DNA of 23,998 nt, taken from the NCBI GenBank assembly GCA_015232955.1, contig JADFYS010000003.1, positions 1 to 23,998 of the forward strand, in the 5' to 3' direction. Both the position numbers and the translations under genes were made by a program. The DNA comes from Gammaproteobacteria bacterium. Lineage in GTDB: Bacteria; Pseudomonadota; Gammaproteobacteria; Thiohalomonadales; Thiohalomonadaceae. A model generated the notes under the pieces. It ran no database searches and had not been told where the DNA came from. It worked only from the letters and a program-made list of their open reading frames with translations. Of the stretch, positions 1 through 9,495 are shown piece after piece (the first letter of the stretch is position 1; each line of letters starts with the position of its first letter).

Positions 1-1
1 G

Positions 2-151
2 ACCAATGTCACCGGAGAGGCGCTGCGGCGAATCGGTTTTGGTGGTTTTCTCCATCTTGAAATCGGGAGTCGTCTGCGTAAGGAGTTGCTACAGGATGAG
101 ACCTTGATCTCGGGATTGGTCCGTTGTCTCACAATACAAGGGGCAGGATGA
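2..151 (+). CDS. 3' end of an unidentified gene, first member of the polymer operon (partial)
   Basis: An open frame runs in from the left edge and gives a 49-residue C-terminal fragment ending in LISGLVRCLTIQGAG. Its TGA stop (149-151) overlaps the ATG (148-150) of the next gene as ATGA, the usual sign of translational coupling, so it is very probably a real gene in the same operon. The fragment has no motif I recognise. In characterised poly-gamma-glutamate operons the ligase PgsB/CapB sits beside a small membrane protein PgsC/CapC, so that is a possibility by context only; the visible residues do not resemble the end of Bacillus PgsC. Confidence 0.6.
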   Translation, partial: TNVTGEALRRIGFGGFLHLEIGSRLRKELLQDETLISGLVRCLTIQGAG

Positions 152-3100
152 TGCGCGGCAGATTCGATAGATGGCGAGGCTACGCCGGGATCACTCTCAT
201 CCTTCTCCTCTTCCTGCTCGGCTCCTCTCCCTCCCTCTCTGCCCTTCCGGTGGATAGCCTGAAGATGGGGTGGCTGGGGAACGGTGAACGGTCGTTGCAG
301 TGGGAGCTGCTCGATGCCCACCTTGAGCTGACAGGAGGAGAGCGCAAACAGCTCCTCCTCCCCGAACAGAGCCTGCTGCGGGTTGAAGTGGTTGAGGGCG
401 CTCTGTTTGATCACCAGTTACGGCTCTGGCTGGGAGATGGTAGTGGTCTGCTTCAGGAGATCCCGTGGCACGACAGTGGTGACGGCTGGTTCGAGGCGGA
501 TCTCAACCGTGATCAACTGTCGATGATCCAGCTCGAGATGGATCCCTCTGTCACAGCGCAGGTCGCGCTCCGACTGATGAGTGGCGGGCGGCTGCGCGAG
601 CCGTTTCCTCCCCTCTACCGGTCGGAGGCGGTGCCGGATCTCCCCGCGGTAGATCTGGTGCGCGATGCACCGAAACTGCAGCAGCGTTACTACCTGCTCA
701 AGGCGGGGGAAGAGACGGTTCTTGAAGCGGAAGAGGGGGTGGGTTCTTGTCGTCTGAGGATCGATAGTCGCCTTCTCTGGCCGCAATCGGCAACAGCGCT
801 GGAGCTGTTACAGCAGTTGACGCTGCAGGTGGGAGAAGCCCCCCCTTACCAGATGGAACGCCACCCCGGTATTGATCAGAGCGGTCTCTGCTGGCAAGGG
901 CGCTGTCAGCAGCTACTGGGTAGTGAGGAGAGCCACTGGCTGAATCTGGCACAAGGGGAGAGGGTTCGGGTGAGCGGGAATCGCGATCTCCTCCTCCGCT
1001 CCCGCTGGCGTTGCGACTCCGATCTCCTCTTTTCGGGGATCAACGGGGCGGCGCAGAAGAGGGGTGAGGGGGATGAGCCGTGGAAGATCCTGCCCCGTAA
1101 CCGTTCGCAGATTGTGGCAGATGAGCGTGGCCATGAAGCCCCTTTTCCTGCCGATTTTGCACAGCAGTTGCAGGGGTGGTACGAACCGTTGCCGGCAATG
1201 GTTCGCGATCCCCGAGAGGAGGAGGCCCCGCTCCAGGCAGCGGCTGCACTGCGCCAACTCCAGCAGATGAAACCGTTGAGCGGTGAGTGGGGGCGGGAGG
1301 CGGATCGCATAGAGGGACGCTGGAGCCACTACCGTGATCTATTGCCGGAGAGATGGGGTGAGGGTGAGAGCGATGAGGGGGGGCGTGTCGCCTACTTCCC
1401 GCAGCAAACTCTCCGTGCGGCAGGGGATCCCAATCCCGCGATCCAGATCTCGCAACCGCTACTTGCTGCGGCGCTTAACCGTCTCCCTTCGGCACAGTTT
1501 TTTCAACTGAAGGGGGGAGAGGCGCTCCACTACCCCCTCCCCCCGCGCTCTGCACCCAGCCGTTTACGACTACTGCTGCAGGGGCCATCCACGGTGGAGA
1601 TGCTCTTTAGCGGTGAGGTAGAGGGTCAACCGCGGCAGTGGCGCAGCCGCTTCACCATGCGCGACCGGGAGGAGCAGAGGCAGTGGGATCTGCAGTTTGC
1701 CGAAAACCTGGCGCTCACCGCCCTCGCCTCTCTTCCCCATAAGGGCGAGAGTGCGGTGACCATGAGTCCCGCTTTTGGCCGTTATCGTCTTCAGGCCCCA
1801 CTATGGGCGGCGGGGAGTGGTGTGGTTGAGTTGCCACCCTGGGTGGCGTCGATCGCGCTTCGACCCCTGGCGGGCGATCCCCCTCTCGCTGCGCTGCAAC
1901 TGCGGGTAGCTGACAGCCCCAAGGTGACAGAGGATGAGCTGCTGCAGGCGTGGCACGAGCCATCATTGAGAAACCGACCGTGGCAGAATCACCTGCGAGA
2001 GGGGGAAGTTGACCGGATGGTAGCCCTCTTCTTCCGCCCTTTCCGGCGCTGGCTGGAGCTGCAGCGGCGGCAGTTTGCAGCGGGGATCGCACCGTTAGCC
2101 ACGCTTCAATCCCCTCAGCTCCCTTTATCTACCACCTTCTCTGCAGCGATAGTTGCCGGGCGTCGGGCCGAAGCGAATGGTGACTGGAGTGGTGCGCTCC
2201 GTTATTGGCGTCAGGTGGTTGCTGCTGCAGACGCCTCTTCTGAAGAGAAATTGACGGCGTGGCGGGCGATATGGCACGGGTTGCAGCAGTTGGCGGAACC
2301 GCGACTTCGTCAGCAGCTACTTAAGGGGGTGGTGGTCGAGGGGGAGAGTGCGCAGTTGCGGGCAGAGGCGGAGTCGCTCCTGGAGGCAGATTACCACGCA
2401 GAGGGGGAGGAGGGAGCGCTGCTGCGCTTGGCGGCGTGGCGCTTAAACCTCAACCCGACGAGCGCCACTCTTCAGCAACTCATCTCGCTGCTGTTGGCAG
2501 AAGAGAACTATCTTCTCGCCTTTCGTGCCCTGCTACTGCTGCCGCCAGAAGAGGTGGATCCTCAACAGCTCTTCACTGCGGCCCTCCACAACGGCTGGTA
2601 CCGATTGGCAGCAGAAGCGGTCAGCCGACTGCAGGGAGAGGCGCGGGCGCTGGCAGAAGGTTGGCTGGCGTGGCACCGGGGGGATCATGAATTTGCACTG
2701 GAGCAGTGGCAGCAGGCGAATGAGGCGGGGAGAGCGCTGCTCTTGGCACGGAGCCGTGGTCTGCGCCTTGAAGAGACGACGAGGGAGAAGCTGGCAGATC
2801 ATGATGCGGCGCTTGCCGAGTGGTGGTCTTCTCACCCCGGTCCCTACCGCTGGCAGAGTGACGGGATTACGGTGGAGCGGAGCCGAGGAGCGCTGGGCTA
2901 TCGGGGGGTGGCGAGTGAACAGCGGCTTCGCTACTACCTCGCCCAACCGCAGCAGCCGGTGGTGATGAGTGTCACCGGACCTCTCACGCTGGAGGTGGAG
3001 CTGCGGACGCTACATCAACAGCCGCAACAGCGGGTCGATGGCTGGGCAACCATCACCATAAATGATCACCCGTTGCCGATCCCCTTTAGTGACCACCCGG

Positions 3101-5163
3101 TCTCTGCCTCGCTCCAGGGTGAGTCGGAGCGAGAGCCGCTGCCCGGGGTTGCGCAGATCCGGATCTTCCATCTCCCCCCTGGACCACAGCGGCTGGAGAT
3201 AGGATCTGCCACTCTCCCTCTGCTGGTACGGGCACGCAGCCGGCAGCCACTTTCACTGCTGGCGGCACCACCACGACCCACGCGCACACACCCCTATCAC
3301 CCTCCCCCCGCCACGGTGGAGGAGGTGGTGACCGCCTTGGTCTACAGGGCCGAAAGCGATCCGCAACAGCGACAGCGGCTGGAGGTGGCGGCCGAGCTGA
3401 TCGCCCATCACCAGCCGTTGATTGGGGGGTTGCAACCGCTATTGCAGCGACTGCGACGGCAGAGTGAGTGGCGTCCGCAAACGCATCTTATCTCTGCAGC
3501 CGGCCTCCGCCGTCTACCGAAGGGGCACCCCCTGCCCCAGTCACCGTCGGCATCTATTCGTGCCGCCCTTCTCACCCCCGGGGCGGAGGAGAGTCGCCTC
3601 CTCTCGGGGAACAGACGGCTGGTGTTGATGACAGATCGCCCCCGAAGCGAGCGTTATCAACTCCTGATTGAGCTGCTTGCAACCCCCTTTTTACCGCTGC
3701 AGGAGGTTGCGCTCACCCTCTCCGGTGGCGGTCAAGAGCGGCAGATCCTCCTCAACGAAGCCACTCCGGTGCAGCGGTTGGCGCTCCACCTCCCCCCCGG
3801 CGAGCAGCAGAGGAGCATCGCTCTGGATCAGGGAGTTGTCGGCCACTCTGTCCGTCTCACCCTGCTTGATCGCGGTGGTCAGCCACTCCCTTGGGATGAG
3901 TATGGCAGAGGGGAGGAGATCGTCTCGGTCGCAACCGCAGAGGAGCCGCTGCAGGCGATGGTCGAAGGGCCGGCCTGGTTGCGGATAGACGCCTACCAGG
4001 CTGATCACAAACGGCATTTCTACTACCCCTTTCCCGAGGGCTGGAACCGGTTGCGTCTGGGGCCACTCCGTGGTGAGAAAGGGTCGCTCTACCGGCTGTT
4101 TGTCCGCTCCCCCCTCGCTCAACCGTCACAACGCCCCCGGTCGTTACACCTCTGGCGTGAGGAGAGCGCTCTGCTCGACGCCAACCCCCCCTCCAGCGGT
4201 CCAGAACTTGCGCCCCTTCCTCTCTGGATCGGGACGCAGCGGTGGGTCAGACCCGAACCGGAAACGGCAAGTCGGAGTTTGGCGTGGCGCCGAACCGTGC
4301 GTCGCGATGAGGGCGCTCTCTCCAGTTGGGAGCGTTTTCATCAACTCTCACTCAGCGACCATCGCTACTCTTCCCTGCAGCGCACGCGGGAGGAGTGGGG
4401 GGTGCTGCTGCGCCACCACGATGAGGGCGAGCCGCTGCTCGGAGGCTGGTTTGAACGGAACCACCTCTCGCCGTTACGCCCTTTTAGCTGGAGGGTGGGC
4501 GCTGAAGGGCTGCTGCAGGAGATCCCGCAACAGGGGATGGTTGCCGGGCTGAGAGTAGAGGGGGGGATCTCTCGCCTTGATCACCTGACCCCCCATTGGG
4601 ACAATCTCTTCGATCTCTCGCCCAAGTTCTATCTCCTCTCCCTCGCACGCCATCGCTGGAAGGGGGATGAGGTGGCAGATAGTGATCTCCTCAGCCGTTA
4701 CCTTTATGACCATCGCCAGAAGCTGGTCGCGCGTCAGCAGCTCGATTACCGACCGTGGCTCGATAGCCGGCTCTCGCTGCAGTGGGAGTTGACCACCAAT
4801 GAGCAGTTAAACCCCTTTGCACCCGAGAAGGTCGCCCTCTCCGGCCGTTGGCATCAGCTGTTAGGGAGAGCTATGGTCTCAGGGGGTTATCGTTGGCGCC
4901 GCTACTTTGCCGATGACGATCGCACCGCAGCGTCGGATCGTTACGGTCCGGGGCTGACCCTGATGTGGGAGAGTAGGTTACGCCCCTACCACCGCCTACA
5001 GTGGAAGCTGTCACTGGAACATGAGCAGACAGAGGATGAGAGTAGCGGCTATCTGCAGCTAAATTGGCTGCAGCACGATGGCGGGCTGCGCCATCTACCG
5101 TCGGCAGAGCGCCAGTTTCGCGATCTCCGTCTCTGGAACTGGTCCGAACACGAGGAGGAGTAG
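148..5163 (+). CDS. Very large exported protein, TPR-like middle and beta-barrel-like C-terminus; possible outer-membrane polymer exporter
   Basis: About 1671 aa. I chose ATG 148 (or the adjacent ATG 151) because AAGGGG lies just upstream and because of the ATGA overlap with the previous gene; a TTG at 124 is in frame but less likely. The N-terminus is a signal peptide: basic MMRGRFDRWRG, then a hydrophobic ITLILLLFLLG run, with probable cleavage near SLSA-LP. Residues about 35-630 are mostly beta-type sequence. Residues about 640-905 are alpha-helical with TPR-like spacing (for example ANGDWSGALRYWRQVV and HRGDHEFALEQWQQA). The last 250 residues show alternating, aromatic-rich strands (SGGYRWRRYF, LTLMWESRL, SGYLQLNWL) as in outer-membrane barrels. 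TPR plus barrel recalls exporters such as BcsC, PgaA and PelB, but no homology is claimed. The next gene, a PgsB-like ligase, starts on this gene's last base, so I infer a role in assembly or export of that polymer. Confidence 0.7.
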   Translation: MMRGRFDRWRGYAGITLILLLFLLGSSPSLSALPVDSLKMGWLGNGERSLQWELLDAHLELTGGERKQLLLPEQSLLRVEVVEGALFDHQLRLWLGDGSGLLQEIPWHDSGDGWFEADLNRDQLSMIQLEMDPSVTAQVALRLMSGGRLREPFPPLYRSEAVPDLPAVDLVRDAPKLQQRYYLLKAGEETVLEAEEGVGSCRLRIDSRLLWPQSATALELLQQLTLQVGEAPPYQMERHPGIDQSGLCWQGRCQQLLGSEESHWLNLAQGERVRVSGNRDLLLRSRWRCDSDLLFSGINGAAQKRGEGDEPWKILPRNRSQIVADERGHEAPFPADFAQQLQGWYEPLPAMVRDPREEEAPLQAAAALRQLQQMKPLSGEWGREADRIEGRWSHYRDLLPERWGEGESDEGGRVAYFPQQTLRAAGDPNPAIQISQPLLAAALNRLPSAQFFQLKGGEALHYPLPPRSAPSRLRLLLQGPSTVEMLFSGEVEGQPRQWRSRFTMRDREEQRQWDLQFAENLALTALASLPHKGESAVTMSPAFGRYRLQAPLWAAGSGVVELPPWVASIALRPLAGDPPLAALQLRVADSPKVTEDELLQAWHEPSLRNRPWQNHLREGEVDRMVALFFRPFRRWLELQRRQFAAGIAPLATLQSPQLPLSTTFSAAIVAGRRAEANGDWSGALRYWRQVVAAADASSEEKLTAWRAIWHGLQQLAEPRLRQQLLKGVVVEGESAQLRAEAESLLEADYHAEGEEGALLRLAAWRLNLNPTSATLQQLISLLLAEENYLLAFRALLLLPPEEVDPQQLFTAALHNGWYRLAAEAVSRLQGEARALAEGWLAWHRGDHEFALEQWQQANEAGRALLLARSRGLRLEETTREKLADHDAALAEWWSSHPGPYRWQSDGITVERSRGALGYRGVASEQRLRYYLAQPQQPVVMSVTGPLTLEVELRTLHQQPQQRVDGWATITINDHPLPIPFSDHPVSASLQGESEREPLPGVAQIRIFHLPPGPQRLEIGSATLPLLVRARSRQPLSLLAAPPRPTRTHPYHPPPATVEEVVTALVYRAESDPQQRQRLEVAAELIAHHQPLIGGLQPLLQRLRRQSEWRPQTHLISAAGLRRLPKGHPLPQSPSASIRAALLTPGAEESRLLSGNRRLVLMTDRPRSERYQLLIELLATPFLPLQEVALTLSGGGQERQILLNEATPVQRLALHLPPGEQQRSIALDQGVVGHSVRLTLLDRGGQPLPWDEYGRGEEIVSVATAEEPLQAMVEGPAWLRIDAYQADHKRHFYYPFPEGWNRLRLGPLRGEKGSLYRLFVRSPLAQPSQRPRSLHLWREESALLDANPPSSGPELAPLPLWIGTQRWVRPEPETASRSLAWRRTVRRDEGALSSWERFHQLSLSDHRYSSLQRTREEWGVLLRHHDEGEPLLGGWFERNHLSPLRPFSWRVGAEGLLQEIPQQGMVAGLRVEGGISRLDHLTPHWDNLFDLSPKFYLLSLARHRWKGDEVADSDLLSRYLYDHRQKLVARQQLDYRPWLDSRLSLQWELTTNEQLNPFAPEKVALSGRWHQLLGRAMVSGGYRWRRYFADDDRTAASDRYGPGLTLMWESRLRPYHRLQWKLSLEHEQTEDESSGYLQLNWLQHDGGLRHLPSAERQFRDLRLWNWSEHEEE

Positions 5164-8100
5164 TGGCAAAAAGAGAACAGTGGAACCGCTGGCTACTCTC
5201 GGGACTGGACCGACAGTGGCAGAAGATCTACCGCGAGCTGCTGGATGAGCTGTGGCAGGGGTGGCAGATCTGGTTGCGTCAGCGTCAACGCAGGGGCGAT
5301 CAACGCATCGCCGCAGAGGAGGTGATTGGGCAGAGTATCATCACCTGGTTACTGATCTATATCGATCAGCGGCAGGAGAAGTTGATCGAGATCGAAACCA
5401 TGCGTAGCCGCTTTATTGCGGATTATGATCACGCCATAGAGAACCACGAAAGAGAGCGGATTATCCTCGATTATGCGGCACTTCTCGGGGCGAGTGGCCG
5501 CAGTTTACGCGGAGACCGCCGTGCCCTAAAACGGTGGTTTGATCGCGACGCGATGGTGGATCGTTTTATTCACCGTTTCGCCGAGCAGGAGCAGCGGCTC
5601 GCTTTTGCTCTCGAACGGCTGGGAGAGGTGGCCCTTCTCCGCATCGGTGGTCAGGCGCTGACTTCAGAGACGGGAAGAAGGCTCTGGGGAGAGCTACAGC
5701 TGGAGGTACCGTTAAGAGATCTTCTCTCCTACGAGGGCGATCACCGGGTCTCGCTCGCCGCTTTTCGTGCGCTGGGGCGGGTGCTTCGGGCGATGCCCGA
5801 CGCCTGCGGGGAATCACTGGTGGGAGAAGAGACCCTGCGCTATATCTACCGCTCTGCCCTGGAGTCGCGACAAAGTGTCTGGATTCAGGCAGAGGCGCTG
5901 GAGATCCTCGCGGTGATCTCCCCCCCTTCACTCGAGGTGGCGCTGGGGAGAAGATTGGGTGAGGTTCAGGGGGGAGATGACCTCTTTTTGCGACGACGGG
6001 CTGTCACGCTTCTGGTAGTGCACGCCCCCCATCTTCCCCAGCTTCAGCCGCTACTGCCGCAGATCCTTGCCGATCCCAACCCCTTTGTCCGTCAGGGGTT
6101 TGCCACCGCCCTCGGCGCCTCCGATTGTCTACAGGGGGTTCAGTGGCTCAGCCGACTCCTCGGTGAGGAGAAGGAGCCCTCTGTCCGTTGTGCAGCCGCC
6201 CTCGCCCTGCAGCAGCGGGCAGAGCGGTTCGGCAGTGAAGGGGCGTGGCCGCAGATGGAGGAGATTGTCACCCTGCTGGGTGATACTCTGCGTCAAGAGC
6301 AGGAGCCGCTCCTTTTCAGAACCCTGCTTCAGCTCCTGGTTGAACTGGGGGAATGGCTTCAGCAGCAGGAGGCCGAAGAGGGGCAGCGGTTACCGCAACT
6401 GCGCACTCAGGCGCTGGCAGAGGTGGTGGCCGCAGCCCTCTCCTCTGCCGAAGCGATCCCGATGAAACGGTGGGCGGCGCAGGCGGGGGAGCGGATCTGG
6501 CTCCTCTCTCAGCCCGATCTTCTCCGGCTGCGTCAGCGGCTGAAGCCGCGGCTGGCTGCGATCTCTCCGGGGCGAAGTGGCCATCTCTCGCGGGCAGAGG
6601 TGCAGGCGGTGGGGGAGGAACGGTTGGGACGGCTGTTGGCGGTGATGGCGCTGGACGATTTTCCGCTGGAGCTGCAGCACGGGATCTGGGGTTATCGTCT
6701 CCATAGGGGTCACCGTTTCGCCTTTCGCTGGTGGCGCTTCTGGCAAGAGCTGCGTACCCCGGCGACCGATAAACGGCAGGCGTTTTCTCACCTTATTGGC
6801 AGAAGATTTGTCGGTGCGGTACGGGCACCGTCGGCCATCCTCTCTGAAATGAGTCCAACCAAGGTTCCGGGTGAGCCGCTTCAGATTGAAGAGGAGGGGG
6901 GGTGGCGCCCCTATCTTCCACTGGGGGATGATCTCCTCTCGGTACTGGAGCTGGGAAAACGGGTCCAACTCTATAGCAGTCAGGGGGTGACCACCATCAC
7001 TCCACCGCGCTGGATCTGGCAGCGTCTGCTGGCGTGGGGTCGGCTCTCCCACTCGTTTCACCACTACAGTGATCTCCGTAATTTTCGCAAGGTGGAGGGG
7101 GGAAAGCCCGGGGAGTATCTGAGCGCGATGCAACGCCTCGGCTTCTCTATCCAGTTTCAGCCCCACTACCGCGATGCTACGGTAGAGCGCTATTTTCCCG
7201 GAGCGCTAACGCTGCCACTGTTTGAGCCGGAGCTGCTCTTCCGCTTTGAAGAGTACTTCTTCTCTGCCTATGAGAACAGCATCTATGAGCTGATGATCTT
7301 TACCGCAGTTGCGCTGCTGGGTTTTCTGTTGCGGCACCTCTTTCTCGGGAGAAAGATCCTCAATGATCGACGAGAGATCCCATTGGTGGTCGGGGGGTGG
7401 GGAACCCGTGGTAAATCGGGCACCGAACGGCTAAAAGCGGCAGTTTTTCATAGCAAAGGGCTGGGGGTGATCTCCAAAACCACCGGTTGTGAAGCGATGT
7501 TTATCCACGCACCCCCATTTATGACGGCGCGAGAGATGTTTCTCTTTCGCCCTTATGACAAGGCGACTATCTGGGAGCAGCACAACCTGATCTCAATCTC
7601 TCGTCGCCTTGACTGTCAGGTCTTTCTTTGGGAGTGTATGGCGTTGACCCCAGAATATGTGCGCCTGTTGCAACGGGACTGGATGCGTGATGATGTCGCC
7701 ACTATCACCAACGCCTATCCCGACCATGAAGATCTGCAGGGGCCGGCGGGGATCAATATCCCCGAGGTGATCGCCCAGTTCATCCCAGAGCGCTCCCGTG
7801 TGATCTCAAGCGAGGATCAGATGTCTCCCATCCTCCGTCACGAGGCGCTGCGGGTGAACAGCGACTTCACCCAGGTGGGCTGGCTGGAGGCGGGACTACT
7901 CACCCCCGATATTCTCGAACGCTTCCCCTATGCCGAACACCCCAATAATATTGCTCTGGTGACCGCCATGGGTCGTGCCCTCGGACTTGCCGAGGATGAG
8001 ACGCTAAAGGCGATGGCCGATGAGGTGATCCCCGATATCGGCGTTCTCAAGATCTATCCTGAGGCGTGGTTGGAACAGCGGGGTCTCTCCTTCGTTAATG

Positions 8101-9350
8101 GAATGTCTGCCAACGAGCGTTTAGGTTGTCTCGGGAACTGGCAACGGAGTGGCTTTGCGGCCCATCACCCGGAGAGCGAGCCGCAGATCTGGATCTCCAC
8201 CGTGGTCAATAATCGTGCCGATCGTGTGGCGCGTACCCGGGTCTTTGCGCGGCTTTTGGTACGCGACATCAGCGCCGACTGCCACCTGCTGATTGGCGGC
8301 AATCTTGACGGTTTTATGGGGTTTATTGAGCAGGAGCTGGACGAGCGGCTCGCTGCCCTCACCCTCTCCTCACAGGAGGGCGAGGAGACCACCCCCCTGC
8401 AGCGGATGGAGAGTGAAGCGAGATGGCAGCGGATCCCGTTATCAGATCACGATCTCCGGCAGCGCATCGCGGCGATGGTTGCCGGCGTCGGTGTTGCCGA
8501 GGAGAACCATTCTGAACTGTTGGCGTTAGCCCACGATCAAGAGGCATTCAGCGCCGCACTCCAGGCCAATGGGGTAGAGAGCGCAGAAGAGATCGCCTCC
8601 CAGAGCCAGCTTTTGCACCAAAATCGGCGCCTCTGCCAGGAGTGGCAGGAGCGGGCAGAGTCAGCCTCCCCCCTTACCGCTGAAGATGACGCCAAGTTTC
8701 GCCAGCAGTGCCGGCACTGGTTCCTCCAGCGGGTGGTGATACTCTGGGACTACCACGCCAGTGGCAACGACATCATCCGTAAAATTGTCCGCCTCACCCC
8801 CCCGGGACTCCACAACCGGATTATGGGGGTGCAGAATATCAAAGGGACGGGCCTTGATTTCGTCTACCGCTGGCAGGCGTGGGATCACTGTTATCAGGGG
8901 TGCCGGGAGATGACAGCAGACGCCTCGATACCGCGGCTGGAAGGGATGAAGAGGCTCTCACAATTTAGCGATTTCGGCCCGCTTGCGCAGGAGTTGGTGC
9001 AGAGAAGCGTAGAGGCGGCGAGAGGCTACCCCGAGATGCAGAGTGAAAAAAATCAGGCGACCTTAACCATGATCCTCTCTAACCTCGAAACCGCAGTTGC
9101 TCGGGATAGTGCCAACGCCGGTGGAGAGGTGAAATCCCGAAGTCGATTTGCAGTGGTGTTCGATGCGCTAGAGGCCTTCCTTGATGCAGGAGATGCGGTC
9201 AAACGGCGTAAAGAGGCCAATTTGATCTACCGTGAACTTATGGCAGAAAGGGTTAGTCGTCAAAAAGCCAGTGAGATGCTGGGAGCGTTGATTAAACGCC
9301 AGAAGGGGGGGTGGCTTAGCAAGATGCTGGAATCTAAACCGCGGAATTGA
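5163..9350 (+). CDS. Giant PgsB/CapB-type poly-gamma-glutamate synthase (Mur-ligase family)
   Basis: 1395 aa, against roughly 390-440 in Bacillus PgsB/CapB. I chose GTG 5163, which overlaps the previous stop as TAGTG with AGGAGG just upstream; an in-frame start at 5064 lacks this support. Order: basic, helical N-terminus; HEAT-like helical repeats at about 220-430 (DPNPFVRQGFATAL, EPSVRCAAALAL); a membrane helix at about 707-728; then the ligase core. The P-loop is GGWGTRGKSGT (residues 744-754, K751), followed by SKTTGCEAMF, WECMALTPEY, NAYPDHEDLQGP and NNRADRVARTR, each matching PgsB blocks. The PgsB C-terminal motif reappears as HNRIMGVQNIKGTG, but only after roughly 200 inserted helical residues. 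The family joins glutamate through gamma-carboxyl phosphate at the inner membrane face using ATP. The family is certain; glutamate as substrate is inferred. Confidence 0.9.
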   Translation: MAKREQWNRWLLSGLDRQWQKIYRELLDELWQGWQIWLRQRQRRGDQRIAAEEVIGQSIITWLLIYIDQRQEKLIEIETMRSRFIADYDHAIENHERERIILDYAALLGASGRSLRGDRRALKRWFDRDAMVDRFIHRFAEQEQRLAFALERLGEVALLRIGGQALTSETGRRLWGELQLEVPLRDLLSYEGDHRVSLAAFRALGRVLRAMPDACGESLVGEETLRYIYRSALESRQSVWIQAEALEILAVISPPSLEVALGRRLGEVQGGDDLFLRRRAVTLLVVHAPHLPQLQPLLPQILADPNPFVRQGFATALGASDCLQGVQWLSRLLGEEKEPSVRCAAALALQQRAERFGSEGAWPQMEEIVTLLGDTLRQEQEPLLFRTLLQLLVELGEWLQQQEAEEGQRLPQLRTQALAEVVAAALSSAEAIPMKRWAAQAGERIWLLSQPDLLRLRQRLKPRLAAISPGRSGHLSRAEVQAVGEERLGRLLAVMALDDFPLELQHGIWGYRLHRGHRFAFRWWRFWQELRTPATDKRQAFSHLIGRRFVGAVRAPSAILSEMSPTKVPGEPLQIEEEGGWRPYLPLGDDLLSVLELGKRVQLYSSQGVTTITPPRWIWQRLLAWGRLSHSFHHYSDLRNFRKVEGGKPGEYLSAMQRLGFSIQFQPHYRDATVERYFPGALTLPLFEPELLFRFEEYFFSAYENSIYELMIFTAVALLGFLLRHLFLGRKILNDRREIPLVVGGWGTRGKSGTERLKAAVFHSKGLGVISKTTGCEAMFIHAPPFMTAREMFLFRPYDKATIWEQHNLISISRRLDCQVFLWECMALTPEYVRLLQRDWMRDDVATITNAYPDHEDLQGPAGINIPEVIAQFIPERSRVISSEDQMSPILRHEALRVNSDFTQVGWLEAGLLTPDILERFPYAEHPNNIALVTAMGRALGLAEDETLKAMADEVIPDIGVLKIYPEAWLEQRGLSFVNGMSANERLGCLGNWQRSGFAAHHPESEPQIWISTVVNNRADRVARTRVFARLLVRDISADCHLLIGGNLDGFMGFIEQELDERLAALTLSSQEGEETTPLQRMESEARWQRIPLSDHDLRQRIAAMVAGVGVAEENHSELLALAHDQEAFSAALQANGVESAEEIASQSQLLHQNRRLCQEWQERAESASPLTAEDDAKFRQQCRHWFLQRVVILWDYHASGNDIIRKIVRLTPPGLHNRIMGVQNIKGTGLDFVYRWQAWDHCYQGCREMTADASIPRLEGMKRLSQFSDFGPLAQELVQRSVEAARGYPEMQSEKNQATLTMILSNLETAVARDSANAGGEVKSRSRFAVVFDALEAFLDAGDAVKRRKEANLIYRELMAERVSRQKASEMLGALIKRQKGGWLSKMLESKPRN

Positions 9351-9380
9351 CCTCTGCTCATTTTCATTAACATAGTGATT

Positions 9381-9485
9381 ATCCTAAAATCCGCAGTTGA
9401 CCGCTACACATTTCCATCAACATAATGATTATGCAATGAAATTCACAACATACCAGCTTCACCGTCCAACTGCGGATTTTAGGAT
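9381..9485. repeat. 19-bp perfect inverted repeat bounding a 105-bp unit (MITE-like remnant or terminator)
   Basis: ATCCTAAAATCCGCAGTTG at 9381-9399 recurs in reverse complement at 9467-9485, separated by 67 bases. The left arm is preceded by CATTTTCATTAACATAGTGA and more (9359-9382), whose near copy (9409-9432) lies inside the loop, so the unit appears to contain a partial duplication. Position, 30 bases after the PgsB-like stop, would also allow a role in transcription termination or mRNA 3' protection, although there is no T-tract. Confidence 0.6.
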
Positions 9486-9495
9486 CATTGCTATC

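Noticed and set aside
6390..7166. 258-codon minus-strand frame inside the PgsB-like gene
   Set aside because: Its Arg/Pro/His-rich composition is typical of an antisense shadow in GC-rich DNA, while the sense strand encodes a recognised protein.
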